NCBI GenBank assembly: GCA_004764695.1
Contig: SMSO01000032.1
Location: 5,083,483-5,147,482 of the forward strand
Direction: 5' to 3'
From: Schizochytrium sp. TIO01
Lineage: Eukaryota > Sar > Bigyra > Thraustochytrida > Thraustochytriidae
DNA: 64,000 bases
This document shows positions 9,986-21,739 of the stretch, one piece after another (the stretch's first letter is position 1; each line of letters opens with the position of its first letter). Under the pieces are notes generated by a model. That model saw only the letters and a program-made list of their open reading frames with translations. It was not told where the DNA came from and made no database searches. A program made the translations under genes and the position numbers.

Positions 9986-12640
9986 ATGGGGTCTGCTGCA
10001 AATCATGCTAAAGGGCTTAAGCACAAGAGCGAAAGTGAAAGCACAAATGGACCAACCACAGCAGAATCAGTTGGCGTCATAGCGTTTCTATCTCTCGCAC
10101 TCAAATTGATGTTGCTGCCATCATCATTAAGTCTTGAATTTACAAGGCAAAAAGCATGGATGTCAACAACTCTATACAAGCCTATTGCAACATGGTATAA
10201 TGATTCATCTACAGATTTCCCTTCTGTATTCACAGAATTGGCACCTATGGATTGTGCTCCAGGTTTTGCACTCTTTAAGGCGAGCTGGGCACACTTAATT
10301 TCTTTTATTGATCCTTCACTCATCCCGCCACCAGAGGATCTTAATTTGGCTGTCTCAACACAAAGGGAATATAACTTGGCGGTCTTTCAACGTGTGAGTG
10401 TCATCATTAGCGAGCAGCTCATGCTCCTTGGCGTGCTCCTCTACTGCACAACATGGCCTTCAATCACCACGACCGACATGGAGTGGTCACGAAATAAGGT
10501 CGTAGTGGTAGTAGCACTTACACTTTTTAATCCGGGGATGCTTTTAGTAGACCATGTATACTTGCACTACACAGGATGTACAGTAGGTCTGTTGCTAATT
10601 GCCGTGGCTTTTCTTCGACGAGGAGACGACATTGGGGACCTTCTTGGAGCGGCGGCCCTTGTCGTACTTGTCATGTTTGATCACACATTGATACCATCCG
10701 TTGTACCATTAATACTCGTGTACTTGTTTCGACATTACGCCTCATGGCCCTTACACACCCAATCTGCATCAGCGATCATTCGTGTTCGTGCCCCGACATC
10801 TGCATCAGATGGTGGCTTTACAAGTGACGGCGGGTGGTCTAGCGACGATGGCCACGAAGAAGATGACGAAGGTTGTAATAGCATTGCTAGCGTAAACAGT
10901 GGCAGTGGTAGCAGCAGTGATGACGTTGAAGTTGAGCATTCTAATGCTGTTACATTTGCACAGAAAAGGTCCCTCTGTATTCAGACTAGTGACTTCCGCC
11001 GCAATAACTCTTCAAAGTCAGACCACCAATTGAGAGATTCGAGAGAGAATGACCTAAGCAAAATTGAGGCACATGTACAACGCGGACAAGGAGAGGACAA
11101 AACCGAAGAGTCTATACATGAGAGTATTCTTACCGCATTAAGCACAACAATAACCAAAAGTAAGGGTGACAGTGATAAACAAATGTCAGCTGTGCTGGGG
11201 ACTATGTCACATTTATCCCGTCGCCCAGTGATCAGCAAGTCTTACCAAAACCTTCCCAGTCTCTCAAGCAGATACACTGAGCCAGAAGCCTCTCGAAACA
11301 CGGCAATGTCAGTCTCTCCTACTTCTGCGCCATGGTCAACGCCTGCTGGGTTCGAGGCTCTTGATAAAAATAGTACTTCACGAATTACAAAACACCGCCG
11401 TGCACATCAACGTGCTCAGAGCGAGATCCCCAGCGGCATGCGCTTACAGGCAGCTTATGAGCAATTCAAAAAGGACTCTGGGTTCCGCCAACTCCTGGCT
11501 CGCCCACGCGCGCGCTCTAGTTTTGAGTTTACAACTTCGGGTCGGCGCGTAAGTCTCCGGCGGCTAGCGTCCCTCTTAACAGTACTCATGATCAGCATTA
11601 TGGCATATATGGCACCTTTCATTGTGGGAGGAGTAACACCTTGGCAGCTTGTGCAGACCCTCTTTAATCGACTCACTACTGCGTGGAAATTGCCTGGAGG
11701 TGTATGCCAGCCTTACTGGGCGCCCAATATTTGGGCACTTTACAAAGGCCTCGATCGAATATTGTACATTTTCAACACCCAGGTGGAATTATTCGAGATG
11801 CCCGAAGGAGTCAATATTATTTGTTCATTTGACGATTCTGGCAGCTGCCCATTCTTAATTCTCCCCGAAATCCATCCCCTATTCTGTGTTGCACTTATGG
11901 CCATAGCCATGTTTCCTGCTCTTCGAGTTGTATGGGACCTTCCGCATCAGGCCGTGCTAATGCCTGTTCTCGTTTACCTCATGACTTGTAGCTTTATGTT
12001 AGGCTATCATGTTCATGAGATTAGTGTGATGCTTATTATTCTACCGTTGACGATCACTTCATGTGACTCTACCATGGACGCCAGACTGTATTTACTCATG
12101 TCATGGATTGCGCATATGTCTTTGTTGCCGGTCATCAAGACGACTGATCTGAAAGCGATCAAGCCTGTCTTGCTTTTGCTGCATTGTTTCGGCAGCTTTA
12201 TTGCGTTGGATCAATACCATATTATGGCTCGACGTGCCCGACGGATTCGTGCGGAGCCAAATGGTGGTGGTGTATGGCTTCGAAACTCTGACCGCATGTA
12301 CTTTGTTGGTTTAGCGGCTGTTTACCTTTGTACAGAGGTTGTTTCACCAATTATTTCTTTTATTAGGATAGACCCCTCTTCGTTCACCATGTCGACTGCG
12401 CTGGGTGATATGAGTAGTCTTCCTGCGCAACTTGATCTTTTCCTGGTATCCATATACTGCGCAGTGGGTCTTGTGCATTCATGGATGCTTGCCTATCGGC
12501 AGGTCACTCGCAAGGTTGCTTTGATTGAAAGCTATCAGTGGTCACCTAAGGGCCCAAAGCCCTTCCATCATCTGCGTTCTGAAGCTGGACATGTAGCACG
12601 TCCACCTCCAATTCGTCGCTTCATGGACTTAAATAATTAA
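9986..12640 (+). CDS. ALG8: ALG8-type dolichyl-P-Glc glucosyltransferase (ALG6/ALG8 family, GT57) with large insertion
   Basis: The 884-residue polytopic protein matches the ALG8 branch of GT57. Members transfer the second glucose from dolichyl-phosphate-glucose onto the lipid-linked N-glycan precursor in the ER lumen. Diagnostic stretches are QPYWAPNIWALYKGLDR, LGYHVHE and SIYCAVGLVHSW near the C-terminus, with MLLVDHVYLHYTG in the N-terminal half. The usual family length is about 500-580 residues. The excess is a hydrophilic Ser/Asp/Arg-rich insertion of roughly 280 residues (about 265-530) between membrane segments. In the first luminal loop the family's acidic DFE/DYE element reads LEFTRQKAW, and the usual LDYPP reads MDCAP. 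The start is the ATG at 9986; the frame is open 30 bases further only through a TTG. I am confident of the family, less so of unchanged activity. Confidence 0.88.
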   Translation: MGSAANHAKGLKHKSESESTNGPTTAESVGVIAFLSLALKLMLLPSSLSLEFTRQKAWMSTTLYKPIATWYNDSSTDFPSVFTELAPMDCAPGFALFKASWAHLISFIDPSLIPPPEDLNLAVSTQREYNLAVFQRVSVIISEQLMLLGVLLYCTTWPSITTTDMEWSRNKVVVVVALTLFNPGMLLVDHVYLHYTGCTVGLLLIAVAFLRRGDDIGDLLGAAALVVLVMFDHTLIPSVVPLILVYLFRHYASWPLHTQSASAIIRVRAPTSASDGGFTSDGGWSSDDGHEEDDEGCNSIASVNSGSGSSSDDVEVEHSNAVTFAQKRSLCIQTSDFRRNNSSKSDHQLRDSRENDLSKIEAHVQRGQGEDKTEESIHESILTALSTTITKSKGDSDKQMSAVLGTMSHLSRRPVISKSYQNLPSLSSRYTEPEASRNTAMSVSPTSAPWSTPAGFEALDKNSTSRITKHRRAHQRAQSEIPSGMRLQAAYEQFKKDSGFRQLLARPRARSSFEFTTSGRRVSLRRLASLLTVLMISIMAYMAPFIVGGVTPWQLVQTLFNRLTTAWKLPGGVCQPYWAPNIWALYKGLDRILYIFNTQVELFEMPEGVNIICSFDDSGSCPFLILPEIHPLFCVALMAIAMFPALRVVWDLPHQAVLMPVLVYLMTCSFMLGYHVHEISVMLIILPLTITSCDSTMDARLYLLMSWIAHMSLLPVIKTTDLKAIKPVLLLLHCFGSFIALDQYHIMARRARRIRAEPNGGGVWLRNSDRMYFVGLAAVYLCTEVVSPIISFIRIDPSSFTMSTALGDMSSLPAQLDLFLVSIYCAVGLVHSWMLAYRQVTRKVALIESYQWSPKGPKPFHHLRSEAGHVARPPPIRRFMDLNN

Positions 12641-15569
12641 GACATATCTCTGCCTGTTTGATCTTCTTTAGGTTTTATCTCTCCCCCCCCCCCCTCTATG
12701 CGACTGCTGGCCAGGTTAACGAGGCTAGAAACTCTTGAATATCACTCAAAGAGTCAGCGTAGAGGCGCTATTCTCATGATCGACAAGTGCAAATCATCAT
12801 AATCTAGCAGAATTTAATTAGTAAACAGTATTGTGGATGCCAATCAATGATGATACGGCCAGGCCCGTCATTAGCTTGAAGTGTCTGTTCGAAGCATATC
12901 CAGCTCGCCGACACCCCCGTGCTGTTTATAAATAGTAAGATCAGTCCGAGACATTACTAACTCGAATATGCACCTGGCTCGAAGTCTACGATATCATTCT
13001 CTAAAGGATAAATTCTACACACCTTCACCGCGACCAAGGGCCCCAGAAGCGATTGAGAGACAATAAAGGAAATGCAAATTGTTCTTCCATTTTGATCAGA
13101 AATGTTGGCATCCTTTGTCTGTGGCCAAGTTTTCATAATATTGAAGGGCCGCAGCCACTATAGTAGGCTGAATTCTGACTCTATTCATAAGGACAAAGAT
13201 CTCTATTGTAAGCCTGGCCACTTCGATTTTGGCGGTTGGCTCTATAGCTAACTTCAAGTTCTGCCAATATCTAGGTACCTACTCGCGAGCCGGCCTGAGA
13301 AGAGGAACGTGCGAGCTTGAAACCCCGCCAAGTCAAAGAATTGGGGACCGACTGAGGCACGGCGTGCACTGCCCAACCAACTAAATGTTTGGGTTGGCTC
13401 GAGTGAATCCATGAATTCTTTAATAGGAAGCTAGTCTTGACAATTTCAACAGGGATCTATGGGTGTGCACTGCAATCAATCTCACCACCACCACCACCAC
13501 CACCACCATCATCATCATCAATATCATCATCACCGTGACGCTGGAACCTCGCTCAGCACCCTGAACCGACTGAGCAACCGAGCAACCGAGTTTAGGCCCT
13601 CGCCACAACCATAAAATCTCTGAGGTTGTGCTATCAAGTCTTGAATGCGAATAGCCCATTTCTAGCGGTATGATGCATTCAAGTCCTAAACCATCACGAT
13701 AATCATAAATTGATATCTCTCTTGAACTCTATCATAACCCACTCCATCATGAGCAGCAACGCGAATTTAGACACCGAAAGCTCCGAATTGTTTCGACCAA
13801 GTGAAGGCGCGTGCGGCCTCGGGACTGAAGTTAGGAACCACCTCAGGTTCAACTTGGAGTCTGTTAGTTCGTGAAGGAGCACTCCGACCGGCTAGCTACC
13901 ACGCGCAGACACAAGCTCCGCAAGTGCCGCTCCATAACTACTAACTTGAGTTCTTACCTCGTTACTTTTTTAGTTCCGGGGGTGGCAGTGTACTTCTTTG
14001 GCCTCGACTTCCGCAATGAATCGTTGACAAATAGCTTGAAACAAATGCCTTTTCAAGCAAGCAATGCAAACAAACTGTAGGAAAGCTTCACAGCCGTGAG
14101 AAAGCGCACACACACAACTACAGAGACCACTACTGGTACTTCCTATTGCCTATTACCGCTCACAGTAGGTATCTAGCTAGGTACCTAATAGCAGCTAGCA
14201 AGGCAGCCAATGCTTTGGGAAGTGCCGTCGCACAAGAGCTACGATAGAATCATCAAGCAACAATTAGGTTTAAGCTGCCCGAGAAGGACGGAAAGGGACA
14301 AAACTGCAACGGTGCAGTCAGCCATACTAAGATCTAATCTTAAACGCAAGCCATTTGCACAGCTGAGTTGGATAGTAGTCAAGTTCGTCTTTGATTGAAT
14401 GTTTCTGAACACATAAATTTTTATTTTTTTAAATGAAGTTTTTATTTATTGATTTAGAAAATTAGGAAACTTTGAAGGAGGTATAAGAATAGCGAGCTTC
14501 CCTGCGCCCTTTGCAATCGCTCTGGAGTTGCATCCACCTCTAGCCAGCTCGCACGCCACTACAAACTTGACCTAGAGAACCCTTGAGAGGTCTTACAGAG
14601 GCCAACACTCGAAATCAATGTGAATCACTCAAGGTTGAAAAGTGTAGGGAACTTGAAGGATGGAGGCACTTTTAGTTTTAATCTTTCATTTTTTCTTTCT
14701 GCAACATCCTATAATTGATTATAGGACCCTTATAGGCTACTTTACTAACGGGAACTTTTCTGGAGACAACAAAAAGAGCGAAAAGTGAGAAAATAAAAAT
14801 TATTATTACTTTCACACGCTGGCGCTTTCAAGCGCGTGCGCACTCCGATAGAAATCAAAGAGGTCCTGCAGGCGACGGTGGTATCCATGGGACTCGGAAC
14901 TGCGACCACGTGCGATTTTAATAGTTTAAGTCCAACGGAGCTCCCAATTGCCTAGACTTCCACTCGCTTGTTTGATATTGCTATGCCTTTAATCGATTTC
15001 CGACTGACAAGGCATTTGTATTTGTACATTTGATTAAAAATTTATTTTATTAAATTTTTGTTCACGCGTAGATTAGCAGTGATTAATCATGCTTACTGAA
15101 AGGCTCTCACTTCCGGCGGGTGTGCGCGCCCCAACTCGGAATAACTAAAGTGACTATTTAGGGGGCTATACAGGAAGTTCTTACGTACGCGCGTGCAAGG
15201 ATGTTGGATATTGCATCAGGAAAGGCCTGGACTTGGGACCCTCGGGTAAATAAAAGTTAAGGGGTAGATGAAGAGGTACAGTGTCGGATAAACTAATCTG
15301 CACACGTGCAATGGTGGGCACAGAGCAGCTGGTAAAATATCAGCATTGATGAGGCATCAAACTACGAACGGCGAAGCCGCCTTGTTCGATTGCTCGGTCG
15401 CTACAGGCAGGCAACCGAGCAGAAGGGCGTGCTGCTCGTAAAGAGCAGCTCAGGAGCCGTGTTTGCGCAGCTGGATAGCTCGCGCAACAATCGCCCCGTA
15501 TAACGCAAAGAGAGATATTATCAACTAGTTTAGACTCTGTGGGCTGCATAATTACGACAGGTTGCAAAG
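12641..15569. other. 2.9-kb intergenic region, no gene supported
   Basis: A 12-C homopolymer (12683-12694) follows the ALG8-type stop. The rest is AT-rich with scattered short ORFs lacking codon bias. Notable local structures are the CAC/CAT microsatellite (13483-13534), a TAGGTA/TACCTA/CTAGC cluster (about 14155-14205) and the palindrome-like CCTATAATTGATTATAGG (about 14709). I saw no tRNA or other structural RNA. Confidence 0.5.
13483..13534. repeat. CAC/CAT trinucleotide microsatellite
   Basis: About ten CAC units grading into CAT units, interrupted once by AATAT. Confidence 0.95.
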
Positions 15570-18500
15570 ATGATGAAACAGGTCTTCATCCTCGTAGCGT
15601 CTGTACTTGCCGCTGCAGACTTCACCGAGGCGACTACTGTAGAGACATTCTTCCCCACTGCCTTTCAGGGTCGCAATGACAGCTTTTTGGCTACAATGTA
15701 TACCTTTCAACAACAGGAATGTATCGACAACAACTTTGTTGACGCTGTGTCTGACAATATCTTGGGTGGATTCAACTACTCATCTAGCTGGTCATCCAGC
15801 GTGAAATGCCCTTCACATAAAAACTCCGCTGGCAACCAGTTTTCATATTCATCCAATGGAGCACACATGCAGACGTTCTCATACAGCGACTCCACCACAA
15901 GTGATGCTCTAACAGCCCAGCCAGCTCTTGCTGACTTGCAATCAGTCTTCTCTGGTGCCTGGACATTGGAACTTTGGATCCGTCCTACTGATTCAGATGC
16001 TCTCACAGTAACTACTGCGGATTATGTCATTCTGGAGATTGGCGCAGCAGCAGATGATGATCCAAATACTTCTTATACATGGACTGTAGGCAGCCAATAT
16101 GACTTTCAGCTCAGATACTCCCTAGTATCAGGCAATGGTCGCTTTTATGTATCTTGGACCTCAAAAATTGACGATACAGAAACTTATCCCACAGAAGGTT
16201 TTTTCCGTTTTGGTGTGACTATGTCAGCCGATGAGATATATTGCCTTACTGTAACTAGCACTGGTGTACTGGACACTCCCTTCATCGGACATCTCACAAC
16301 AATCTCGACCATGTCCACCGTTTCAAAGACTTTTATCACTCAGGCACCTTTAGATTCAACCTTTGGAACGGGAAATGTGTTGTCGATAGGCTCTTCTCCA
16401 ATCACTCTCTCTTCGTATTACTCTGCATATTATTCGTTTCCTGGAGATATTCTCCTGTTCGCTCTGCACACGGCAGTTTTAGATTCTACTTCTTTAACTG
16501 CAAACCTTAATGCAGCTCTCCCAAACTCTCGCCCAGTCATGACAACAACCGTATCAAACAATACTGTTAACGAGGACCACTATGATATGACACTTAATCT
16601 CACCGATATTGTGTATGATTTCGATGAAGATTATTTCAGCCAGGATGCACCAACAATGATTCTTACAGGTTATGTGAACGAAACTTCTGAAGGCTTGCTT
16701 GGCTCAAACGTGACTGTTGATGGAACTGTTTTAGATCTCGATACAGATCTGCCGGTGAACATCACAGACAAGATATCGTACAATGCCCGCGCGAATCTCT
16801 ATGGTATGGGTTTTGAGCTTTTGTTTAGCGCTGTCGATAAGTATGCGTATGCGACGACCAACGCCACTCTTGAGATGATCGTTACTCCCAAGAACGATAA
16901 TCCTGTCACCCTGGCGTCTTCGTCCGTTCCTGATACCACGTCGCAGAGCACCTACAGTGAATTCGTGTTTAAGGCTTCTGATCCCGATTGTCCCTCGACT
17001 TCGTCTGAGACAGCAGCTTACTACTCCGAGTCATGTCAATTGTATGGTGTAAACAAGACTTTTCACATTGTTACTCCAGGTTATGACTACATCTACTCCC
17101 CTCTCGGCAAGTTTTACCTTCCTGACTCTGACGGTAGTTGCGAGGGCGGATTGCCCGATCCCGACAGTGACAGCCGTATCTTGACTGACACCTACTACAA
17201 CGCAACTGTGAACGGTAAGGGTACTGTTTCATTGACTCTTTGTTTTGAGGCCTGCTTGGGACTTTCTACAGATTCCAGCATCATCAATCCTTGCCCTGCT
17301 GATTTGAACAACCAATCCACTCTCGGTGATGTTACTCTTTCTTTCTACGTTGAGGATTTGGCTGGAGCAACTTCTTCCAGCAGGAACCTCACCACAACAG
17401 TCACGTCCGTGCTTGATGCTGACGTTGGGGATGTAGCTATGATCATTGAGGGCAATGCAACTGTTATTACTCTCAATGGTACAGATAACTACTGCGAGCA
17501 GAGCCCTGTCCCTGACGACTGCGATGAGCGTGTCATGACGTTCGAGCTGATGGAATTGATTCCCGAAAGTCAGGGAGTTCTCTATGAGGATGCAAACCTG
17601 ACCACGCCTGCTGAGGTCGGCTACAAATTCAATGGAACCATCTATCTGGCACCTGCTGAATACTACTTCTCTATTGATTCTTGGCCTATTTGCTCGGCTG
17701 GAACAACTTATTCTTTTACTACGTGTGCTGACACTAGCATTTCGCTCAGTAGCACGGACGGTACGGAGTATCCTTTTACCTGCACTGGTCCTTACTGTGG
17801 TGCTTCATCCGCCGTACCTACGGGTCGGTACCAGTACTTCACCACAACAGATTTGGAAAACAACACCATGGGTGTAGTTTCAGATGCAGGGTGCGTGAAT
17901 GGTGACAGCAACGGCTGCCCTATTCTTATCAACTACAAGGTCCTGCTGGAGAACCAGGGACTTGAAAGTAATGCTGCAGATGGTGCTAGCATCTATGTAC
18001 GCAACGTGAACGACGTTCCTTGGATGAATGCCCCTATCACTGAGATGACTAGCATTTCTCGTAACACGTACTACGCGCTTACCGACGATGATGGCAACCC
18101 ATTTCAGATTGGAGATGAAGATGCAGATACTCGTACCATTGACTTGGTTATTCAGACCACGGATAGCTCTTATGGTAAAGTGTCAGTGAGCTCGACCCTG
18201 TCGTACGACTCGAACAACTTTGACATTGTCCGTGGCAGTGGTGTTTCTAACTCTGGTTCTGCTGACATTCGTGTCAAGGGTACTAAGACTGAGATCAACA
18301 AGTTCCTGTCTGTCTTGCGTTATCGCACTACGGCTTCTTCCAGTACAAGTGACTCCATCGTTTTCACCATCTTTGATGTTTCTCGCAACGGTGACACTTC
18401 GAACTCGTACACTGAGCTAGATGGCGTGTCTTACTACAGCGTGACAACAACGCTTTCGATTACCATCAAGGCTAGCTCATCTGATACCGGCGTTCATTTC

Positions 18501-19094
18501 ACTTTGACCACGGTTGCAATTTATGCGATTGTCGGCATTTCTGCATTGTGCTGCATTGGCTTCTGTGTTGGTGTGATTTGCGCGATTGCTGCATGCGCCC
18601 AGCGTGGTAGCCGCGGAGCTCGCTGGATCCTGAACAATTTGCTGTGCTCCAAGATTGAACGTAACGATGCTGACCCGGATGCTCCAGATAGCGACATGAA
18701 ATCTGCAGCCGCCTTCACTGAAGCCGCTGTTCATGCTGAGCATGCACGGATGACAAAGGTAATTTGGTGTGCTAAATTGCTGCACTGCTTGTGCCCGTGC
18801 TGCGTCAAGTTCCGCGCTTCTAACGATATGGTGCCCGATGAAGAAGCCATGATGGTGGCTGTCACAGATCGCCTTCGTGAGGAGCGTGCTTCTCAGCATC
18901 TCCCTTCAGGTATTCGGGCCAAGTCCAAGCGCTTGGTCATTCCTCCTGAAGACCTCTTCAACTGGGAACGTCACATTTATCACGACGAAGAGTCTGGCCG
19001 TGACATCCCTTACTACTTCAACAGTAGGACGAATGAGTCCTCTTGGCATCGTCCCAAGGTTCGCGACCAATCGGCACCACCCGATGAGGTCTAA
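15570..19094 (+). CDS. Single-pass adhesion-like receptor: LamG-like and cadherin-like ectodomain, cytosolic WW domain
   Basis: The 1174-residue product begins with a signal peptide (MMKQVFILVASVLAAADFTE). A LamG/concanavalin-like region (WTLELWIRPTDSD, about 130-310) follows. Next come cadherin/CSPG4-like beta-sandwich modules with linkers such as VNEDHYDMTL, PKNDNPVTL and VNDVPWMNAP. The last ectodomain module contains INKFLSVLRYRTT...DSIVFTIFD, a motif common in repeat adhesins. Many N-glycosylation sequons are visible. One transmembrane helix (about 978-1010, Cys/Ile-rich) leads into a cytosolic tail with cysteine-rich patches. The tail ends in a WW-like domain (about 1128-1165, FNWERHIY...IPYYFN...SSWHRPK) with 26 residues between the two tryptophans, longer than usual. 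WW domains bind proline-rich ligands, so a surface receptor or adhesin coupled to intracellular partners is the inference. I do not recognise a named orthologue. Confidence 0.85.
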   Translation: MMKQVFILVASVLAAADFTEATTVETFFPTAFQGRNDSFLATMYTFQQQECIDNNFVDAVSDNILGGFNYSSSWSSSVKCPSHKNSAGNQFSYSSNGAHMQTFSYSDSTTSDALTAQPALADLQSVFSGAWTLELWIRPTDSDALTVTTADYVILEIGAAADDDPNTSYTWTVGSQYDFQLRYSLVSGNGRFYVSWTSKIDDTETYPTEGFFRFGVTMSADEIYCLTVTSTGVLDTPFIGHLTTISTMSTVSKTFITQAPLDSTFGTGNVLSIGSSPITLSSYYSAYYSFPGDILLFALHTAVLDSTSLTANLNAALPNSRPVMTTTVSNNTVNEDHYDMTLNLTDIVYDFDEDYFSQDAPTMILTGYVNETSEGLLGSNVTVDGTVLDLDTDLPVNITDKISYNARANLYGMGFELLFSAVDKYAYATTNATLEMIVTPKNDNPVTLASSSVPDTTSQSTYSEFVFKASDPDCPSTSSETAAYYSESCQLYGVNKTFHIVTPGYDYIYSPLGKFYLPDSDGSCEGGLPDPDSDSRILTDTYYNATVNGKGTVSLTLCFEACLGLSTDSSIINPCPADLNNQSTLGDVTLSFYVEDLAGATSSSRNLTTTVTSVLDADVGDVAMIIEGNATVITLNGTDNYCEQSPVPDDCDERVMTFELMELIPESQGVLYEDANLTTPAEVGYKFNGTIYLAPAEYYFSIDSWPICSAGTTYSFTTCADTSISLSSTDGTEYPFTCTGPYCGASSAVPTGRYQYFTTTDLENNTMGVVSDAGCVNGDSNGCPILINYKVLLENQGLESNAADGASIYVRNVNDVPWMNAPITEMTSISRNTYYALTDDDGNPFQIGDEDADTRTIDLVIQTTDSSYGKVSVSSTLSYDSNNFDIVRGSGVSNSGSADIRVKGTKTEINKFLSVLRYRTTASSSTSDSIVFTIFDVSRNGDTSNSYTELDGVSYYSVTTTLSITIKASSSDTGVHFTLTTVAIYAIVGISALCCIGFCVGVICAIAACAQRGSRGARWILNNLLCSKIERNDADPDAPDSDMKSAAAFTEAAVHAEHARMTKVIWCAKLLHCLCPCCVKFRASNDMVPDEEAMMVAVTDRLREERASQHLPSGIRAKSKRLVIPPEDLFNWERHIYHDEESGRDIPYYFNSRTNESSWHRPKVRDQSAPPDEV

Positions 19095-21739
19095 AGATAG
19101 TGGAAACCCCATCATTTGTTTACAAATATGCGGTCGCTCAGCGAACCCATTGGTGTTGTGTTAATTTTGTGAAGGTCAGCTACCTGTCATGAAACGTGCA
19201 CAATTGTGTCCACGTTGTGGACCCTACCCTATCTCTTCTTTTGTTCCTCTTCAGATATAACATTCGCAGGAGAGTAGTGTCTTAGATATTTCTTGATGTG
19301 CTAATCGCCGTTTACCTATTTTGTGTTGTTTGTTTTAAACCTTTCTCTGTTTGCTCTCCTGTTGCTGTCTTTTTTGCTAGAGGTGAATTCGAAAGAATCT
19401 TCTGACAAAGACGATCCCAAACCGCTGGAGAACCCGCGTCAATTTGGAATTCTTTTTTTTTTTTTTAGCAAAGAATAAAAACGTATTATAAAAGGTATTA
19501 TCTGGGCCTGGGAACAAAGTTTAACTACTATGGAAAGGAGCAGTTTTTATTGTCCTGCTGTAGGAGTGCCCAATCTTGAAAGAAACGCAGTGGAAAGAGT
19601 GCAACGTGGCATCCCAGTACACTCACTTCTATTAATTATTTAATGAATTTTAAATATCCAAGAATTTCTTTGGAAAGTCATTTTTTTCTTTCAAAAATAC
19701 AACTTGAAGAAAACCAATAACTGAAGAAAATAAATTACCGATGTATAAATCAAAAGAAAGGGGAAATGATCTGAACACGCACTTCTTTGAGTCTCCACAT
19801 AGGTGGTGTATTTCATATTCTCCTCTCAGGTCCGTAGTTACCTCAACAAACGAGGTAAGGTGTCTTCATCATCTTTCACCTTTCCTCGCTTGGTCTTTTC
19901 CAATAGTGCGGGTACCTTTCTATCTTCGACAAACATCAGCTTCGCAGCTAGCCCAAGCCAAACTGGCTGTAAATTCGAAAGCAAACAGGCCTGCAAACTA
20001 CTTGGGCTAGCATTTGTCCACACTGACCCACGTTAACGGATACATTAAAATTTGTATTTACGATACTAGGATATACCATAGACCTACTGCAAAAAGAAGC
20101 ACCTGTTTGATAAATAAATACACCATTGGGCCCTACTTACGAGCTCGAGGTATGAAAAGGGAGATCTAAGGAAATGGCAAGGGATGCGCTCTTCTGCAGG
20201 AGATCTTGAATGGCTCGCATAGTTTGGTAGACCAAATAAAAAAAAATATGACCGTTAGCGTAAAAACTCACAATTTCACTCGTGGGGCACCAGTATGAGT
20301 TATCTTCCGCTTGTATTCCCTGGGACTGCTGTAGCGCAAACGCAACGCGGTGGCGCAGATTCAATGAGTTTTATTTTTCTTTCGTTGGAAATAAATTTGA
20401 AACAGCTGGAGGGTGGATTAAAGTAGTATCGCGTGCACGCTCCTCTCCTTTGCATAGATTTCTCACGTATTCTTCTTCAAAATGAGCAATACCAGTGTCT
20501 ATAATTTCATGGAGGCCCTGGATTTGGGTGGAATGGGTATAAAATGCCTATGCGTAACTAATGTCTGATGCGATTGCACAAGCCAAGAAGAAACCTAAAT
20601 TTGCATTTGGAGGTGGGCTTACAACAGGCTCTTTTGCAAAGCAAATATACTTCTGAAAAAGGCTCCCTTTATTAGGAGTGCGCAAAGACTGTCCAGGTTT
20701 TAGACTATATTTTGTCCTTTAGGTACTTGTCTCAGCGTATGGGCATATGCAAGAAAGGCCACACATTGAGCAGCTGCGATTGAATATGAGCGAGAGGAAG
20801 ATGACTCATTGAAGAGTTGTTTTATAGTAACCCTACAACAGACTAGCTGCAGAAACACGGAACGAGACTTTCATGCAACCTCCGAGGGGAGAAGTCGCAT
20901 GGTCAGAGCTCCCCAAGATCTCTTTTCGTTATAGGAATGGCCAAGTTGAATCAAAATTGGAAAACGAGAAACGCTTTTTTTTTTTGCTTTTTTTCTAGTT
21001 CATTCTTTCTTTTTTTCGTTTTCGAAAGGGAAAAAAAGGGCACCAAAAAAAAAATAAAGGAGATTAGTATAAACAAGGGTAACTTGTCTGAGCTGGGATG
21101 ACGCTGGCAATCGAAGTGCCAATTTCTTGTAAATATATTGCAAGATGCAGTGTTTTTATCCATGAAAAGTCAGTCTTAGGGACAATGGCTCTCAAGAAGA
21201 AAGCGGCAGGGAAACGTACAAAAACAGGACAGTAACCGAAGAAATCCGTTTGAAAAGCGAATTTCTGCCTTATTACATAAATGAGACTAGCCCACCATTG
21301 CAAAGTGTAAAGTTTTGACAGTCTTCCTTCTGGAAGTAGTCTCGTAGCTTGTGTTTAATGAAAAAGCCAAAGGAGAATATTTTGAATTAATTAGCATAGT
21401 TCGACATATTATATATTTCTCGTCCCATAATCATTCATTTGCAAACTTTATTTCTTCACATTTTATATGAACATTTACCCTCAACATCACGTACCCCAGC
21501 AGTCCCATTTTGTAACGTTTCTCTTATTTTCAAAAATACCTACTTGTTCAACAAAGCTAACACGGCCAACAGCTCCAAAGCAAAACCATATTCCGGCATC
21601 AGTTGTGTCTACAAAACGGTGATTGTCTACAAACCCGCTGTGCTATAAGGCAGGTTTGAAGCCCTCAATAGCTTACAGATCACATTTGTCTGACCGCGCG
21701 GGGTGGAACGACACAATATATTCAAGCCGGAAACGCAAA
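19095..21739. other. 2.6-kb intergenic region, no gene supported
   Basis: Mostly AT-rich sequence with T- and A-homopolymers (about 19449-19467, 20975-20995 and 21012-21056). ORFs under 90 codons occur on both strands around 19.7-20.5 kb. They lack codon bias and I recognise none. GCTAGCCCAAG and CTTGGGCTAGC form an inverted pair at about 19948 and 20000. Confidence 0.45.

Noticed and set aside
18477-18899. 140-codon frame antisense to the receptor
   Set aside because: Opposite the transmembrane and Cys-rich tail; no domain and no start context.
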